Position numbers and translations under genes: made by a program. A stretch of 64,000 nt of DNA, taken from assembly GCF_003955735.1 (NCBI RefSeq), contig NZ_CP034464.1, positions 2,294,001 through 2,358,000 on the forward strand. The letters are read 5' to 3'. The notes under the pieces were generated by a model. That model did no database searches. It was not told the DNA's origin and was given only the letters and a program-made list of their open reading frames with translations. Shown here in pieces: positions 18,741 to 26,050 of the stretch; position 1 is the stretch's first letter, and every line of letters begins with the position of its first letter. This stretch comes from Undibacterium parvum (GTDB lineage: Bacteria; Pseudomonadota; Gammaproteobacteria; Burkholderiales; Burkholderiaceae_D).

Positions 18741-18878
18741 GAAGGGTGGGCACAGCAGCATCGTGCCCACGCCTAAGGCTCAAGCAACAACACATCAGTT
18801 TAAGCCCATCAAACCAAAATCTCCATGCATAGCTGTAGGTTCATCTCCGCGTGGGCACAAAAACTTGCTCACCCTACC
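18741..18878 (-). repeat. Family A inverted-repeat element (copy 1)
   Basis: About 138 bp with ends GGTAGGGTG and CACCCTT and an inner repeat GTGCCCACGC/GCGTGGGCAC. Read on the minus strand it begins about 20 bp after the stop codon of the 108-residue gene. Better copies at 25232-25369 and 53012-53148 show full terminal inverted repeats, GTAGGGTGGGCA/TGCCCACCCTAC. Relative to the adjacent gene the orientation is the same in every copy. Confidence 0.75.
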
Positions 18879-18897
18879 TGGCTTTTTTTCCTTGAAG

Positions 18898-19224
18898 TCA
18901 TTTTGTGAGCCCGTACTTCTGCCGCAGGTTTAGAAAGTGGTGCCCGAGAATTTGTCTCTTTGCGACCTCAATGACGATCACGACAAATGCGTCTGGTACA
19001 TCAGTGCTGATAAGAACGTGCTGCCATGCATTCGAGCTATTCCGATAGACGTACGCGACATTCCAGTCTTGTGTGTCTCGCCCCGAAAATTCGCTGGACA
19101 GAACCGCTTCCGTGTACTCCCATATGTCCACGATCTCTTCAGCGGACTTTGTGACGTCTTGCATTGGAGGAGAGAACGTTTTGAGGAACCGTTCTTCCAG
19201 CATTGGTCGAAGCTGGATTGCCAT
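18898..19224 (-). CDS. Cassette-borne protein of unknown function
   Basis: A 108-residue protein (MAIQLRPMLEERFLKTFSPP...) with no family I recognise. The core, EYTEAVLSSEFSGRDTQDWNVAYVYRNSSNAW followed by DAFVVIVIEV, suggests an alpha/beta fold; there is no signal peptide. Its start codon lies 4 bp beyond the GTTAGA core of leader copy 1, the position expected for the first cassette of an integron-like array. A family A repeat follows its stop codon. Confidence 0.55.
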   Translation of the reverse strand: MAIQLRPMLEERFLKTFSPPMQDVTKSAEEIVDIWEYTEAVLSSEFSGRDTQDWNVAYVYRNSSNAWQHVLISTDVPDAFVVIVIEVAKRQILGHHFLNLRQKYGLTK

Positions 19225-19228
19225 GACT

Positions 19229-19480
19229 TCTAACTAGATATGTCCGTCACCGTTACGGGCGAAACGGACGGATGTCGCATAAAAATTTAAGAGCAAGCTC
19301 TCAAAACCAAGTCCAGCTTGGCTTTCCGTCGATCTACTGTAAATGCGATTAGCACTAAAAAATCGTCAAAGCGTCATTGCTGTTGTCTTTCATTTTACCA
19401 ACAATATTGACATATTTGAAATCAATTTCAGGTTTTTATTGCCCAGAATGCTAGCCCGCGTACGGTGGTGTTAGCCTCAC
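19229..19480 (-). promoter_or_regulatory. Leader copy 1: promoter, hairpin and GTTAGA core
   Basis: Read on the minus strand: a TGAAATTGATTTCA palindrome, a -35 box TTCAAA (19415-19420), 17 bp, and a -10 box TAAAAT (19392-19397). A transcribed leader follows, containing TTTTGAGAGCTTGCTCTTAAA (about 19285-19305) and a hairpin with arms GTCCGT and ACGGAC (19242-19269), ending in CTAGTTAGA at 19229. The same sequence occurs at 52290-52510 and diverges only after GTTAGA, as expected for an insertion point. Promoter activity is inferred from the boxes. Confidence 0.65.
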
Positions 19481-19601
19481 CCGTAATCCAGCATAGAGTC
19501 ATTCCAAGCGGCGCAATAGATGCAGCCGATTGCGCGCTGTCTGCTTAGTTAGTGGCGCCTGTGCGCCTCCTGGGCCTCGTGTCTGGCTCGGACTGCCTAA
19601 A

Positions 19602-19684
19602 CATACTCCCCCTAGTGTTTTTTGAGTGCCCAATACGTATATGCGCCAACCGCTAGATTCGACTTCAAAAATCGGGGAGTATCT
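19602..19684 (-). repeat. Family C element (copy 1), ATACTCCCC inverted repeat
   Basis: An 83 bp element with ends CATACTCCCC and GGGGAGTATC around a TATATGCGCC core. It lies upstream of leader copy 1. Copies at 22031-22112 and 27058-27139 are in the same orientation; copies at 52126-52208 and 55148-55231 are inverted, matching the reversed leaders there. This could be a miniature transposable element or a fixed part of the leader. Confidence 0.75.
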
Positions 19685-19781
19685 GTTTTTCTGTGCGGTG
19701 CTAACTCCTTTGCAGGTGTTTTTCTTGCATTATTGGCACGCAGAACAGTAATTGGCGTTTTCAGCAGACATACACAGTTGC

Positions 19782-19804
19782 AATTGCGAATCATTCGCAT
19801 TAAA
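19782..19804. promoter_or_regulatory. Fur-box-like operator upstream of the TonB-dependent receptor
   Basis: AATTGCGAATCATTCGCATTA resembles the palindromic Fur consensus (GATAATGATAATCATTATC) in the arrangement TGCGAATcATTCGCA. It lies about 90 bp before the GTG start of the receptor gene. Repression by iron-loaded Fur is the inference. Confidence 0.6.
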
Positions 19805-19891
19805 ATGCGGCTTTAGCCAGCTAAGCCAGAGCGCTCATCCGCTACCCTTCAGACCGCCAGCCACCATTTCTTGATATAAAAAGGAAGTATT

Positions 19892-21964
19892 GTGGCAATT
19901 CGAAAGACTCCATTAGCGCTCTTGGTCGCGCTGGCGATTCAACAATTCATTCATCCGGCACACGCACAATCGAACTTGCCCTTAGACGGCCAGTCCAAGG
20001 TGCCAGCTGTCCAGAATGCAGCAGCCGAAAACCTAGGCCAACGGCCACTCGCGGCTAGCACGAATGTAGCGCATATTGCTGAGCTACCGACAGTGCAAGT
20101 GCAAGCGCAAACGCCCAGCCAAGATGATGTGGTAGTGCGTAGCGTGCTGCAAGCCAGCCAGGCACGTGATTTACATGATGTGTTTCGCAATGATGCAGAA
20201 ATCAGCATCGGTGGGGGCGCTAGCCCAGTGACGCAAAAAATGTATGTGCGGGGTTTAGAAGAAGCGCTGCTCAATGTCTCGGTGGATGGTGCCACGCAAA
20301 ATAACCATCTGTATCACCATCAAAGCGCACTGTTGATCGATCCAGCCTTAATTAAGCGTGTTGAAATTGAAAAAGGCACGGCTGCAGCGAGTGCCGGCCC
20401 TGGTGCTTTAGGTGGCGCGATGCGGGTCTTGACCGTCGATGCCGCTGATCTATTGCAAGAAGGTCAGAACATCTCGGCTATTTTGAGTGCTAGCGTAATG
20501 AGTAACGATGGCTTGAAAACCGGTGCAACTGTGGCGGCGCGCTTTGCCAAGGTGGATGCCTTATTCTCCGCCAGCCATCTGGATCTGGCGGATTACAAAA
20601 ACGGTAATGGCGTGAAAGAGCAGAACTCAGGCTCTGAGCAGCACAATCTCTTATTTAAATTGGGCCTGAGCTTGGCCGAAAATCAGCGTCTTTCTCTTAA
20701 TCATCAATCGAATGAAGATAAAGGCGTGCGTTATTTACGCGCCAATATGGTGGGGTTTAAACATCCGGTATTGCCGAATGAGGCCATGCCACAAAGTCTG
20801 CTGCGCACTACCAGCAGCCTCAAATATGAGGGCAAAGGAGTCGGCCCGGTGAGCGCTATCGAGAGCACCCTGTATCAATCCAAGGTAGAAGGTGATCGTA
20901 CCGATCAGCGCGGTAACTATAGTGGCGAAGCGATTACCACCCAGGGCTTGGATCTAGGCTTAAAAAACGCCATCGGCGATCACTATCTTAAATACGGTGT
21001 GAATTTACGTAAAGAAAACTCACAAACCAATCAAATCCGCGACCCTTATGGGAATACCGGCAGTGGCAAAGAAGAAAACAAAATTGCCGGTGTTTATGTG
21101 GAAGCGCTACTCGACTTTGGCAGAATAAATGTATCGAGTGGGCTGCGTTACGATCACTACGATTACACGGATAATCATCAGCAAAATTTTAAAAGCGATG
21201 GCGTCTCGCCAAGCGCAGGCCTGAACTTGCAGGTGAGCGAGAGCCTATTACTGAAAGCCGGCTATGCGCAGGCCTTACGCGGTGCGGGGCTCAATGAAGC
21301 CTTTTTACTCGACATGATCGATTGGAAAAACGCCCCGAAACTGGAAGCAGAAAAAGCCAGCATCTCAGAAATCGGCTTTGTCTTTACCCAGCAAGGCTTT
21401 AAGTTCAGCGGAAATTTATTCAAACAGCGCATCAACAACTTCATTGATGTCGCTGAATGCAGTGCCGACGCGGATTGCCGGACTAATGTGGGCGATGCCA
21501 GCATCACCGGTTACGAGTTGCGGACCGAATATCGACTCGGCAGCCTGCGTCTTGGTGCCTCGGTTGCCAAGAGTAATTCAGATCGCGATGGTCGCGCATT
21601 TAATGATGGTGATCAGGGATTAGGCACCAGCTATGGCCGCAGCTGGACTACCTATGCAACTTACGATATACCTGCCTATGCCCTACAGTTGGGTTGGCAA
21701 GGGCGCTTTGTTGAGGCGCTCGATTATCAACCGGTAGCCAGCAATGCCACGCTAACCAAAGCCGGTTATGGGGTGAACGACGTGTATGTCAACTTCTTAC
21801 CGTTCAAGAAAGACACACTCAGCTTGCGACTATCGGTGAAAAATATCTTTGATCAACAGTATTACGATCAAGCCACCTTTGCCTACCATGGTCGCTTGAA
21901 AAAAGTACTCGGCCATCCGGAGGCGGGCCGTGATGTACGGCTCGAAGTCAGTTATAAATTCTAA
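19892..21964 (+). CDS. TonB-dependent outer-membrane receptor, probably iron or haem uptake
   Basis: A 690-residue receptor with a GTG start behind AAGGAAG and a signal peptide ending AHPAHA-like (residues 1-25). The plug domain spans about 70-200 (VRGLEEALLNVSVDGATQNN, then VEIEKGTAAASAGPGALGGA), followed by a beta-barrel ending in the typical C-terminal Phe (LEVSYKF). LPTVQVQAQ near residue 70 is a TonB-box-like stretch. The plug resembles siderophore or haem receptors; the ligand cannot be read, and no haem FRAP/NPNL signature was seen. The Fur-box-like palindrome upstream supports iron regulation. No periplasmic binding protein or ABC genes lie nearby. It is flanked by direct copies of the family C element. 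Confidence 0.88.
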   Translation: MAIRKTPLALLVALAIQQFIHPAHAQSNLPLDGQSKVPAVQNAAAENLGQRPLAASTNVAHIAELPTVQVQAQTPSQDDVVVRSVLQASQARDLHDVFRNDAEISIGGGASPVTQKMYVRGLEEALLNVSVDGATQNNHLYHHQSALLIDPALIKRVEIEKGTAAASAGPGALGGAMRVLTVDAADLLQEGQNISAILSASVMSNDGLKTGATVAARFAKVDALFSASHLDLADYKNGNGVKEQNSGSEQHNLLFKLGLSLAENQRLSLNHQSNEDKGVRYLRANMVGFKHPVLPNEAMPQSLLRTTSSLKYEGKGVGPVSAIESTLYQSKVEGDRTDQRGNYSGEAITTQGLDLGLKNAIGDHYLKYGVNLRKENSQTNQIRDPYGNTGSGKEENKIAGVYVEALLDFGRINVSSGLRYDHYDYTDNHQQNFKSDGVSPSAGLNLQVSESLLLKAGYAQALRGAGLNEAFLLDMIDWKNAPKLEAEKASISEIGFVFTQQGFKFSGNLFKQRINNFIDVAECSADADCRTNVGDASITGYELRTEYRLGSLRLGASVAKSNSDRDGRAFNDGDQGLGTSYGRSWTTYATYDIPAYALQLGWQGRFVEALDYQPVASNATLTKAGYGVNDVYVNFLPFKKDTLSLRLSVKNIFDQQYYDQATFAYHGRLKKVLGHPEAGRDVRLEVSYKF

Positions 21965-22306
21965 GCTAGGACTTAGATAAAATTGTCCTCAGCGTATCCT
22001 TGGCTTCGTGCCTGGCCTAGGATGCTTAAGCATACTCCCCCTAGTTTTTTTTAAATACCCAATGGCTATATGCGCCAACCGCTAGGTTTGATTTTAAAAA
22101 TCGGGGAGTATGTGATTTTATGGGGGTATCTATGTGTGACGACCGTACTCCAAATCGGTAGGGCGCTAGGGGTTTGATCTATTTCAGCCTATGGAATCTC
22201 AAAACAAGTACTCTGCCGCAGGTATATCCTTTACGACTCACTGCCGGGATCAGCGCATACCAGATGTGTGAAGGCGGAGGTTGTGCGAACCAGCTTTCGC
22301 GAACAG
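21965..22306. other. Gene-free stretch holding a family C element
   Basis: A 342 bp gap between the receptor stop codon and the GrpB-family gene stop codon. It contains family C copy 2 and, next to the GrpB-gene stop, TAACTGTTCGCGAAAGCTGG (minus strand), which may be the start of a decayed attC-like site. No open reading frame with a ribosome-binding site was seen. Confidence 0.45.
22031..22112 (-). repeat. Family C element (copy 2)
   Basis: An 82 bp element CATACTCCCC...GGGGAGTATG, most similar to copy 1 (shared TATATGCGCCAACCGCTAG). The 30 bp before it (GGCTTCGTGCCTGGCC) also resembles the sequence before copy 1, so the repeated unit is about 110 bp. No leader promoter follows this copy. 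It lies 67 bp after the receptor gene and marks the distal end of the minus-strand array. Confidence 0.75.
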
Positions 22307-22798
22307 TTACGCGGTATTCCTGTAAGCGGCCAGTGTTGCGGAAATAAACTCTGACTTGGCGCGGCGATACAGCTCAGAACCGAGGCCCACAGAATTAAGT
22401 TTGACTTGGTTGTACTGCGCCAGCAATTCAGGTTTAGCCCGCAATAGCGTGCGAAAAACCAGGAAGAGTTCTTCGAATTGAGATCCGCTTGCCACCACTT
22501 GGACAGCATGTTCATTTTCTGTATGCTGGCACTCCAACATGCATAGTTCCCCGGTGCGTAAAGTGTCCATCTTCTCGGTGTAAGCATGTCGCTTAAGCGT
22601 TTGCACAACTTGTTCTAAGCATGCCCCGTCTACGATCATGCAAACGTCGAGGTCCGCCTTGGAAATAGCCCCCGGAACTGAAGAAGAACCTATATGTTCC
22701 AGCTTGGCAAATGGAATAATTAGCTGAAGACTAGTGGCGACACGCGCGTAGCGTTGCGCCAATTCTGGCTGATAAGTTGCTGACGAATGTAATTTCAT
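22307..22798 (-). CDS. GrpB/UPF0157 family nucleotidyltransferase-like protein
   Basis: A 163-residue protein with HIGSSSVPGAISKADLDVCMIV (residues 36-57), the GSSSVPG and DLD signature of GrpB (UPF0157), a nucleotidyltransferase-fold family often fused to or encoded near CoA or acetyltransferase genes. The catalytic reaction is unknown. It is the last gene of the minus-strand array. Upstream, CCACAACTCAAATGCTAGTGCC resembles the 3' end of an attC-like site seen again at 53184-53202. Confidence 0.75.
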   Translation of the reverse strand: MKLHSSATYQPELAQRYARVATSLQLIIPFAKLEHIGSSSVPGAISKADLDVCMIVDGACLEQVVQTLKRHAYTEKMDTLRTGELCMLECQHTENEHAVQVVASGSQFEELFLVFRTLLRAKPELLAQYNQVKLNSVGLGSELYRRAKSEFISATLAAYRNTA

Positions 22799-22892
22799 GG
22801 CACTAGCATTTGAGTTGTGGGGTCACCATAGCGGCGAAGTCGCGTAGCGAGTGCTTAGCGCACAATATCTGACACGAAGCCATACTTTTTGA

Positions 22893-23025
22893 GACGGGTC
22901 GGCACAGCAGCATCGTGCCCACGCTAAGGCGCAAGCAAGCACACCTCAGCTTAAGCGCATCAAAGCAAAACGGCCATGCATAGCGGTCGGTTCATCTTTG
23001 CCTCGGCACCAATACGTGCTCACCT
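22893..23025 (-). repeat. Family A inverted-repeat element (copy 2, degraded)
   Basis: Same layout as copy 1 (GTGCCCACGC, CATGCATAGCGGTCGGTTCATC) but with decayed ends. On the minus strand it begins directly at the stop codon of the helix-hairpin-helix gene (GAGCCAGGTGAGCACG). Confidence 0.65.
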
Positions 23026-23028
23026 GGC

Positions 23029-23295
23029 TCATCTATTTGTGGTGTTGCCGTCGGTTACCGCCAATGCTGCGCTGATGGCGGCCTCCACCGCAGCTTTCGC
23101 CTGCGGGCTATTCTTCCAACAAGAGGAGCCGCTTAGCTTCGCACCTTGAGCAAGGATGTCTCGCGCATCTGCGTCGGCCAACTGGCGAAGGGTAGAGAAC
23201 CCCATTTGTTCAAGGCGCTCGATGAGCTTTGGCCCGACGCCCTTAACGCGCAGAAGCGCACTTTTTTCAAGCTGAGAGAACGGCACAACACTCAT
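23029..23295 (-). CDS. Small helix-hairpin-helix protein
   Basis: An 88-residue protein with VKGVGPKLIERLEQMGFSTLRQLADADARDIL (residues 18-49), a helix-hairpin-helix motif like those in pathogenicity-locus/TfoX C-terminal proteins and DNA polymerase or ligase tails. The remainder (WKNSPQAKAAVEAAISAAL) is helical. Such proteins may bind DNA non-specifically, but the role is unknown. It is preceded by an attC-like site (23305-23376) with the expected spacing to the start codon, so it behaves as a gene cassette. Confidence 0.65.
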   Translation of the reverse strand: MSVVPFSQLEKSALLRVKGVGPKLIERLEQMGFSTLRQLADADARDILAQGAKLSGSSCWKNSPQAKAAVEAAISAALAVTDGNTTNR

Positions 23296-23304
23296 CTTTT
23301 TGCC

Positions 23305-23376
23305 TTTTAACGTTCAAGGACAGGGGCGCTGCGCGGTGCCTTATCGCGCAGCGTCTCCTGCACCGGAGGGTTGAGC
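23305..23376 (-). other. attC-like recombination site
   Basis: A 72 bp site on the minus strand. It starts with GCTCAAC, matching RYYYAAC, and ends with CGTTAAAA, close to GTTRRRY (last base off). The inner arms CAGGAGACGCTGCGCG and CGCGCAGCGCCCCTG fold as an imperfect stem with an unpaired stretch, as attC sites do. It sits between two small genes on the same strand, ending 10 bp before the next start codon. Simple terminators lack the two terminal core boxes. Confidence 0.65.
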
Positions 23377-23408
23377 TCGCGATAGAGCAGCATAGAACAT
23401 GACAAGAA

Positions 23409-23822
23409 CTATGGCTCAAGACCGAGGACTTTTTTCATTTCGTCTGTGAAAGTATCAAAGCGACGACGCATTGGCTGACGTTTATCTGGTGTGCCGGAAT
23501 CGATTGTTTTTTCATTTGGGTCGTAGGCGATGCTGATGTGTGGGCCTCGTTGCTTCCCTTCGTAGATATCGGACTCGATGATATTCTTCTTGGTATCGAA
23601 TGTGGCGACAATCTTAAAACCCATTGCTGGTGGGCCAACAAGGACACCACCGATGCCATCAGCACCAAGGTAGAGCGCCTGACCTTCAAAGAGATATGGA
23701 CCTTCCAAGACCGAGCCGTCTGTCGCCCATACTCCAACGAGGTGAGGCGGTATGGCGTCCGCTGCATTAGTAGACGTTGCTGCCAAGACGAGTAATGTGA
23801 ATATAAAGAATAGTTTGGACAT
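23409..23822 (-). CDS. Cassette-borne exported protein of unknown function
   Basis: A 137-residue protein with a signal peptide (MSKLFFIFTLLVLAATSTNA, cleavage near residue 20). The mature part has short repeats of aromatic/glycine turns (VGVWATDGSVLEGPYLFEGQ, YLGADGIGGVLVGPPAMGFK), which suggest a small beta-barrel in the periplasm. I know no family. attC-like sites lie on both sides (23305-23376 and 23872-23956), the expected arrangement of a gene cassette. Confidence 0.6.
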   Translation of the reverse strand: MSKLFFIFTLLVLAATSTNAADAIPPHLVGVWATDGSVLEGPYLFEGQALYLGADGIGGVLVGPPAMGFKIVATFDTKKNIIESDIYEGKQRGPHISIAYDPNEKTIDSGTPDKRQPMRRRFDTFTDEMKKVLGLEP

Positions 23823-23871
23823 AGGATCCTTGGCGATGACGCTACGATTTCAGTACGCTGATACAAGTCGA

Positions 23872-23956
23872 GCCCCAACGAATAGCGTTTATCCGCCGCA
23901 CCGGAACGCAAAAATAAGATCCGCGGACTGCTTGCGGCGGATAAAGCTTGTTGGAC
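23872..23956 (-). other. attC-like recombination site with perfect inner stem
   Basis: An 85 bp site on the minus strand. It starts with GTCCAAC (fits RYYYAAC) and ends with CGTTGGGGC (core GTTGGG). The inner arms TTTATCCGCCGCA and TGCGGCGGATAAA are perfect 13 bp complements, with extra bases at the base of the stem. It ends 50 bp before the exported-protein gene. This is the clearest attC-like site in the window. Confidence 0.7.
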
Positions 23957-24048
23957 TGAACCGCCTGTGTGGCGGTCACACTGGGGATTGTAAGCGATGC
24001 GTTCGGAGTATTGCTAGTAATTTGACATGTAGTCGCGGCGCTTCAGGT

Positions 24049-24112
24049 GCGCCAAGTGCGTGGTGTATTTGGCGTAGCCGTAATCACCATTTACTCGTCC
24101 CATGCGCCCTTG
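24049..24112 (-). repeat. Family B element (copy 1)
   Basis: GTGTATTTGGCGTAGCCGTAATCACCAT then CATGCG: an inverted repeat with arms GGTGATTACGGCTACGCC, related to copies at 25169-25229 and 25968-26030. Elements of the form GGTGTATTACGGCTACGCCTAATACACC are widespread in proteobacteria. Confidence 0.55.
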
Positions 24113-24117
24113 GCATG

Positions 24118-24513
24118 CTACTTGGCTTTTGCATGAAGATCGGCATAAGCAAGGCCGAGGCCAAGCGACCAATCCATTTTGGAGTTTTCTATCAAGGTGA
24201 TCATGATGTCGTCTGCCCGAAAGCCCGCCAGGCTCGCTTGTTCGGCAACGTGACGAAATAAGGCACGTTTTTGATCGTCAGTGCGTCCAAGCAGAAAAAC
24301 CACCTCAATCACGCAAGCATCTTTTGAACGATTAACGCCGCCAAAATGAGGATCAAGAATAATCTCGTCGGTGTCGAAACGCGTTATCAATTGAAACAGA
24401 TCCTTGGGCGGGACATTGCAAGTCTTTACCAGCCCATCTTGAACCGCTGCGGCTAAGGCTTGCACTTGGCTTGAGGAGAGGTGGCGCGGAGCGGAAATTT
24501 TAGTCAGTGGCAT
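24118..24513 (-). CDS. Tautomerase family protein
   Basis: A 131-residue protein. I chose the ATG at 24513 because it yields MPLTKIS..., placing the catalytic Pro directly after the initiator Met as in 4-oxalocrotonate tautomerase/MIF proteins, and because AGAGAGATCACG precedes it; a longer frame would bury the Pro. Two beta-alpha-beta units (APRHLSSSQVQALAAAVQDGL and ACVIEVVFLLGRTDDQKRAL) fit the long tautomerase type. Substrate unknown. No attC-like site is found immediately on either side, only family A and B repeats, so it may be a chromosomal gene trapped in the array. Confidence 0.75.
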   Translation of the reverse strand: MPLTKISAPRHLSSSQVQALAAAVQDGLVKTCNVPPKDLFQLITRFDTDEIILDPHFGGVNRSKDACVIEVVFLLGRTDDQKRALFRHVAEQASLAGFRADDIMITLIENSKMDWSLGLGLAYADLHAKAK

Positions 24514-24534
24514 CGTGATCTCTCTTAATAGTGC

Positions 24535-24673
24535 GTAGGGTGGGAACAGCATCATCGTGCCCACGCGTAAGGTTCAAACAACAACACATCCGCTTAAACC
24601 CATCCAGGCAAAACGGCCATGCATCAAGGTAGGTGCATCTCCGCGTGGGCGCAAAAACCTGCCCACTCTAGCA
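24535..24673 (-). repeat. Family A inverted-repeat element (copy 3)
   Basis: A 139 bp copy with ends CGTAGGGTGGGAA and CCCACTCTAGC, inner arms GTGCCCACGCG/CGCGTGGGC. On the minus strand it starts about 15 bp after the stop codon of the VOC-family gene and ends about 20 bp before the tautomerase start codon. Confidence 0.75.
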
Positions 24674-24686
24674 GCCTGAAAAGATC

Positions 24687-25091
24687 TCAATCCGCCTTGT
24701 TTTTGTCGTCCCACGGCATAGGCTGCCACAGTTCTAGTTTATTGCCCTCGGGGTCCATGATCCATGCGAACTTGCCGTTTTCGTGCGACTCTGGCCCCTT
24801 CAAAATCTCGGTGCCAGCGGCCTGCAGTTGCTTCAACATCTCATCGAGATCATCGACCCGATAGTTGATCATGAAGCTAGCGTCGCTGGGGCTGAACCAT
24901 GCGCTGTCCTGGCTCGCCACATGCCAGACGGTCAGACCCTGATCTTCGGCGCGATCTTCTGGCCATTTGAGGATGCAGCCACCGAAGTCTTCCAGCACCA
25001 TACCCAAGTGCTGTTGATACCACGCCGCCAGCGCCGCGTTATCGGCGCGACTCTTGAAAAAAACACCGCCTATGCCTGTTACTTTCGCCAT
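24687..25091 (-). CDS. VOC (glyoxalase/bleomycin-resistance) family protein
   Basis: A 134-residue protein with the two beta-alpha-beta-beta-beta modules of the vicinal-oxygen-chelate fold: FFKSRADNAALAAWYQQHLGM (residues 12-32) and VDDLDEMLKQLQAAGTEILKGP, ending NGKFAWIMDPEGNKLELWQP with the metal-ligand Glu in KLELWQ. Function could be a lyase or resistance protein; the substrate cannot be inferred. A sound ribosome-binding region precedes the ATG (CCGGAGACTAGC). Confidence 0.8.
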   Translation of the reverse strand: MAKVTGIGGVFFKSRADNAALAAWYQQHLGMVLEDFGGCILKWPEDRAEDQGLTVWHVASQDSAWFSPSDASFMINYRVDDLDEMLKQLQAAGTEILKGPESHENGKFAWIMDPEGNKLELWQPMPWDDKNKAD

Positions 25092-25168
25092 GCTAGTCTC
25101 CGGTTTGTTAAGCTGAATTATCTTGCGGACAGCATTTGATGTTACACCAAAATCCCAAAGCTACAGAC

Positions 25169-25229
25169 CGCGTAGGGTGTATTAGGCGTAGCCGAAATAC
25201 ACCATTTTCATCCCATGCGGCGCAATAGT
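25169..25229 (-). repeat. Family B element (copy 2)
   Basis: CGTAGGGTGTATTAGGCGTAGCCGAAATACACC followed by CATGCGGCGCAATAG. It adjoins family A copy 4 with no gap, giving one composite repeat block of about 200 bp. Confidence 0.6.
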
Positions 25230-25231
25230 GC

Positions 25232-25369
25232 GTAGGGTGGGCACAGCATCATCGTGCCCACGCCTAAGGCTCAAGCAACAACACATCAGCTTAAGCCGAT
25301 CCAGGCGAAACAGCCAAGCATAGCGGTCGGTTCATCTCCGCGTGGGCACAAAAACCTGCCCACCCTACC
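25232..25369 (-). repeat. Family A inverted-repeat element (copy 4, well preserved)
   Basis: A 138 bp copy with perfect ends GTAGGGTGGGCA and TGCCCACCCTAC and inner arms GTGCCCACGC and GCGTGGGCAC. On the minus strand it starts about 20 bp after the stop codon of the nuclease-like gene, after ACATAACCTGGGACT, which looks like the opening box of an attC-like site. Confidence 0.8.
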
Positions 25370-25388
25370 AGACTGATATAGTCCCAGG

Positions 25389-25886
25389 TTATGTAATTTT
25401 TTCATCTTTTGCATTACCAAAAAAACCGAAATCGAAATAATGCTTTTTATCTTTTGCTAAACATATACCGATTTTTCCTTCTGCACATTGGGCTAGCGGA
25501 ATTGTATTTTTTCCATTCAATTCCTCCAATGAACCCCAATATATTGAAAATGTAAATTGGTCGAATTGAATTGCCATCCAATGCGGTTCTGCGCAGTATT
25601 CCTGGGTTGCCGTTGCCGCTTTTTTGTATGCGTCATTTCCGAGATTATAAAAAGCGTTTAGCTTATGGTCTTTCTGGTATTTGTTTCTGGCTTTAACGCT
25701 AATGATGAATCTCTTTCCGTCTTTTTCTGCATATAAGTCTGCGAAAGGAAAGTTCATCTTTTTATCATTTAAGTTTATTATTTTTTCATAGTGATTATCG
25801 ACAAGTGCTTTAATTGCAAAAAGTTCGCCCAGTTCCCCAAGTGATTTTTTTCTTGATGCTTCCTTTTTATTTTCTTCATTGCTCAT
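25389..25886 (-). CDS. Possible PD-(D/E)XK nuclease-fold protein, AT-rich cassette gene
   Basis: A 165-residue protein. GELGELFAIKALVDNHYE (residues 17-34), PFADLYA with Asp50 and RFIISVKARNKYQ with Lys65 follow the alpha-E, beta-D, beta-xVK order of the PD-(D/E)XK nuclease fold, although the residue two before Lys is Ser rather than Glu/Asp. Base composition is clearly more AT-rich than the flanking genes, a sign of transfer. The hairpin plus GACATAAC sequence at 25916-25943 precedes it. It could be a nuclease, a defence component or an inactive homologue. Confidence 0.5.
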   Translation of the reverse strand: MSNEENKKEASRKKSLGELGELFAIKALVDNHYEKIINLNDKKMNFPFADLYAEKDGKRFIISVKARNKYQKDHKLNAFYNLGNDAYKKAATATQEYCAEPHWMAIQFDQFTFSIYWGSLEELNGKNTIPLAQCAEGKIGICLAKDKKHYFDFGFFGNAKDEKIT

Positions 25887-25915
25887 GATGGAATATTAGT
25901 CACATAATTAGTTAT

Positions 25916-25943
25916 GTCCGCCACCCTGACGGGCGAAACGGAC
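25916..25943 (-). promoter_or_regulatory. Leader-type hairpin (third copy)
   Basis: On the minus strand, GTCCGTTTCGCCCGTCAGGG continues to GGCGGAC and then ATAACTAATTATG. This matches the hairpins of leader copies 1 and 3 (19242-19269, 52470-52497) including the preceding TTTATGCGACAT. Here no promoter copy lies upstream; a family B repeat replaces it. It suggests that the hairpin is a module able to move separately, or that this was once a leader. Confidence 0.6.
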
Positions 25944-25967
25944 GTATGTCGCATAAACAATTTAAGC

Positions 25968-26030
25968 GCGTAGAGTGTATTAGGCGTAGCCGTAATACAC
26001 CATTTTTCATTTCATCCGGCGCAATAGATG
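25968..26030 (-). repeat. Family B element (copy 3)
   Basis: CGTAGAGTGTATTAGGCGTAGCCGTAATACACC followed by TTCATCCGGCGCAATAG, near identical to copy 2. It lies between the leader-type hairpin and a half copy of family A. Confidence 0.6.
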
Positions 26031-26050
26031 AAGCTTGTTGCGCCCGCGTG

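Noticed and set aside
24514..24564. Upstream start for the tautomerase gene
   Set aside because: It would move the catalytic Pro away from the N-terminus and is encoded by the family A repeat.
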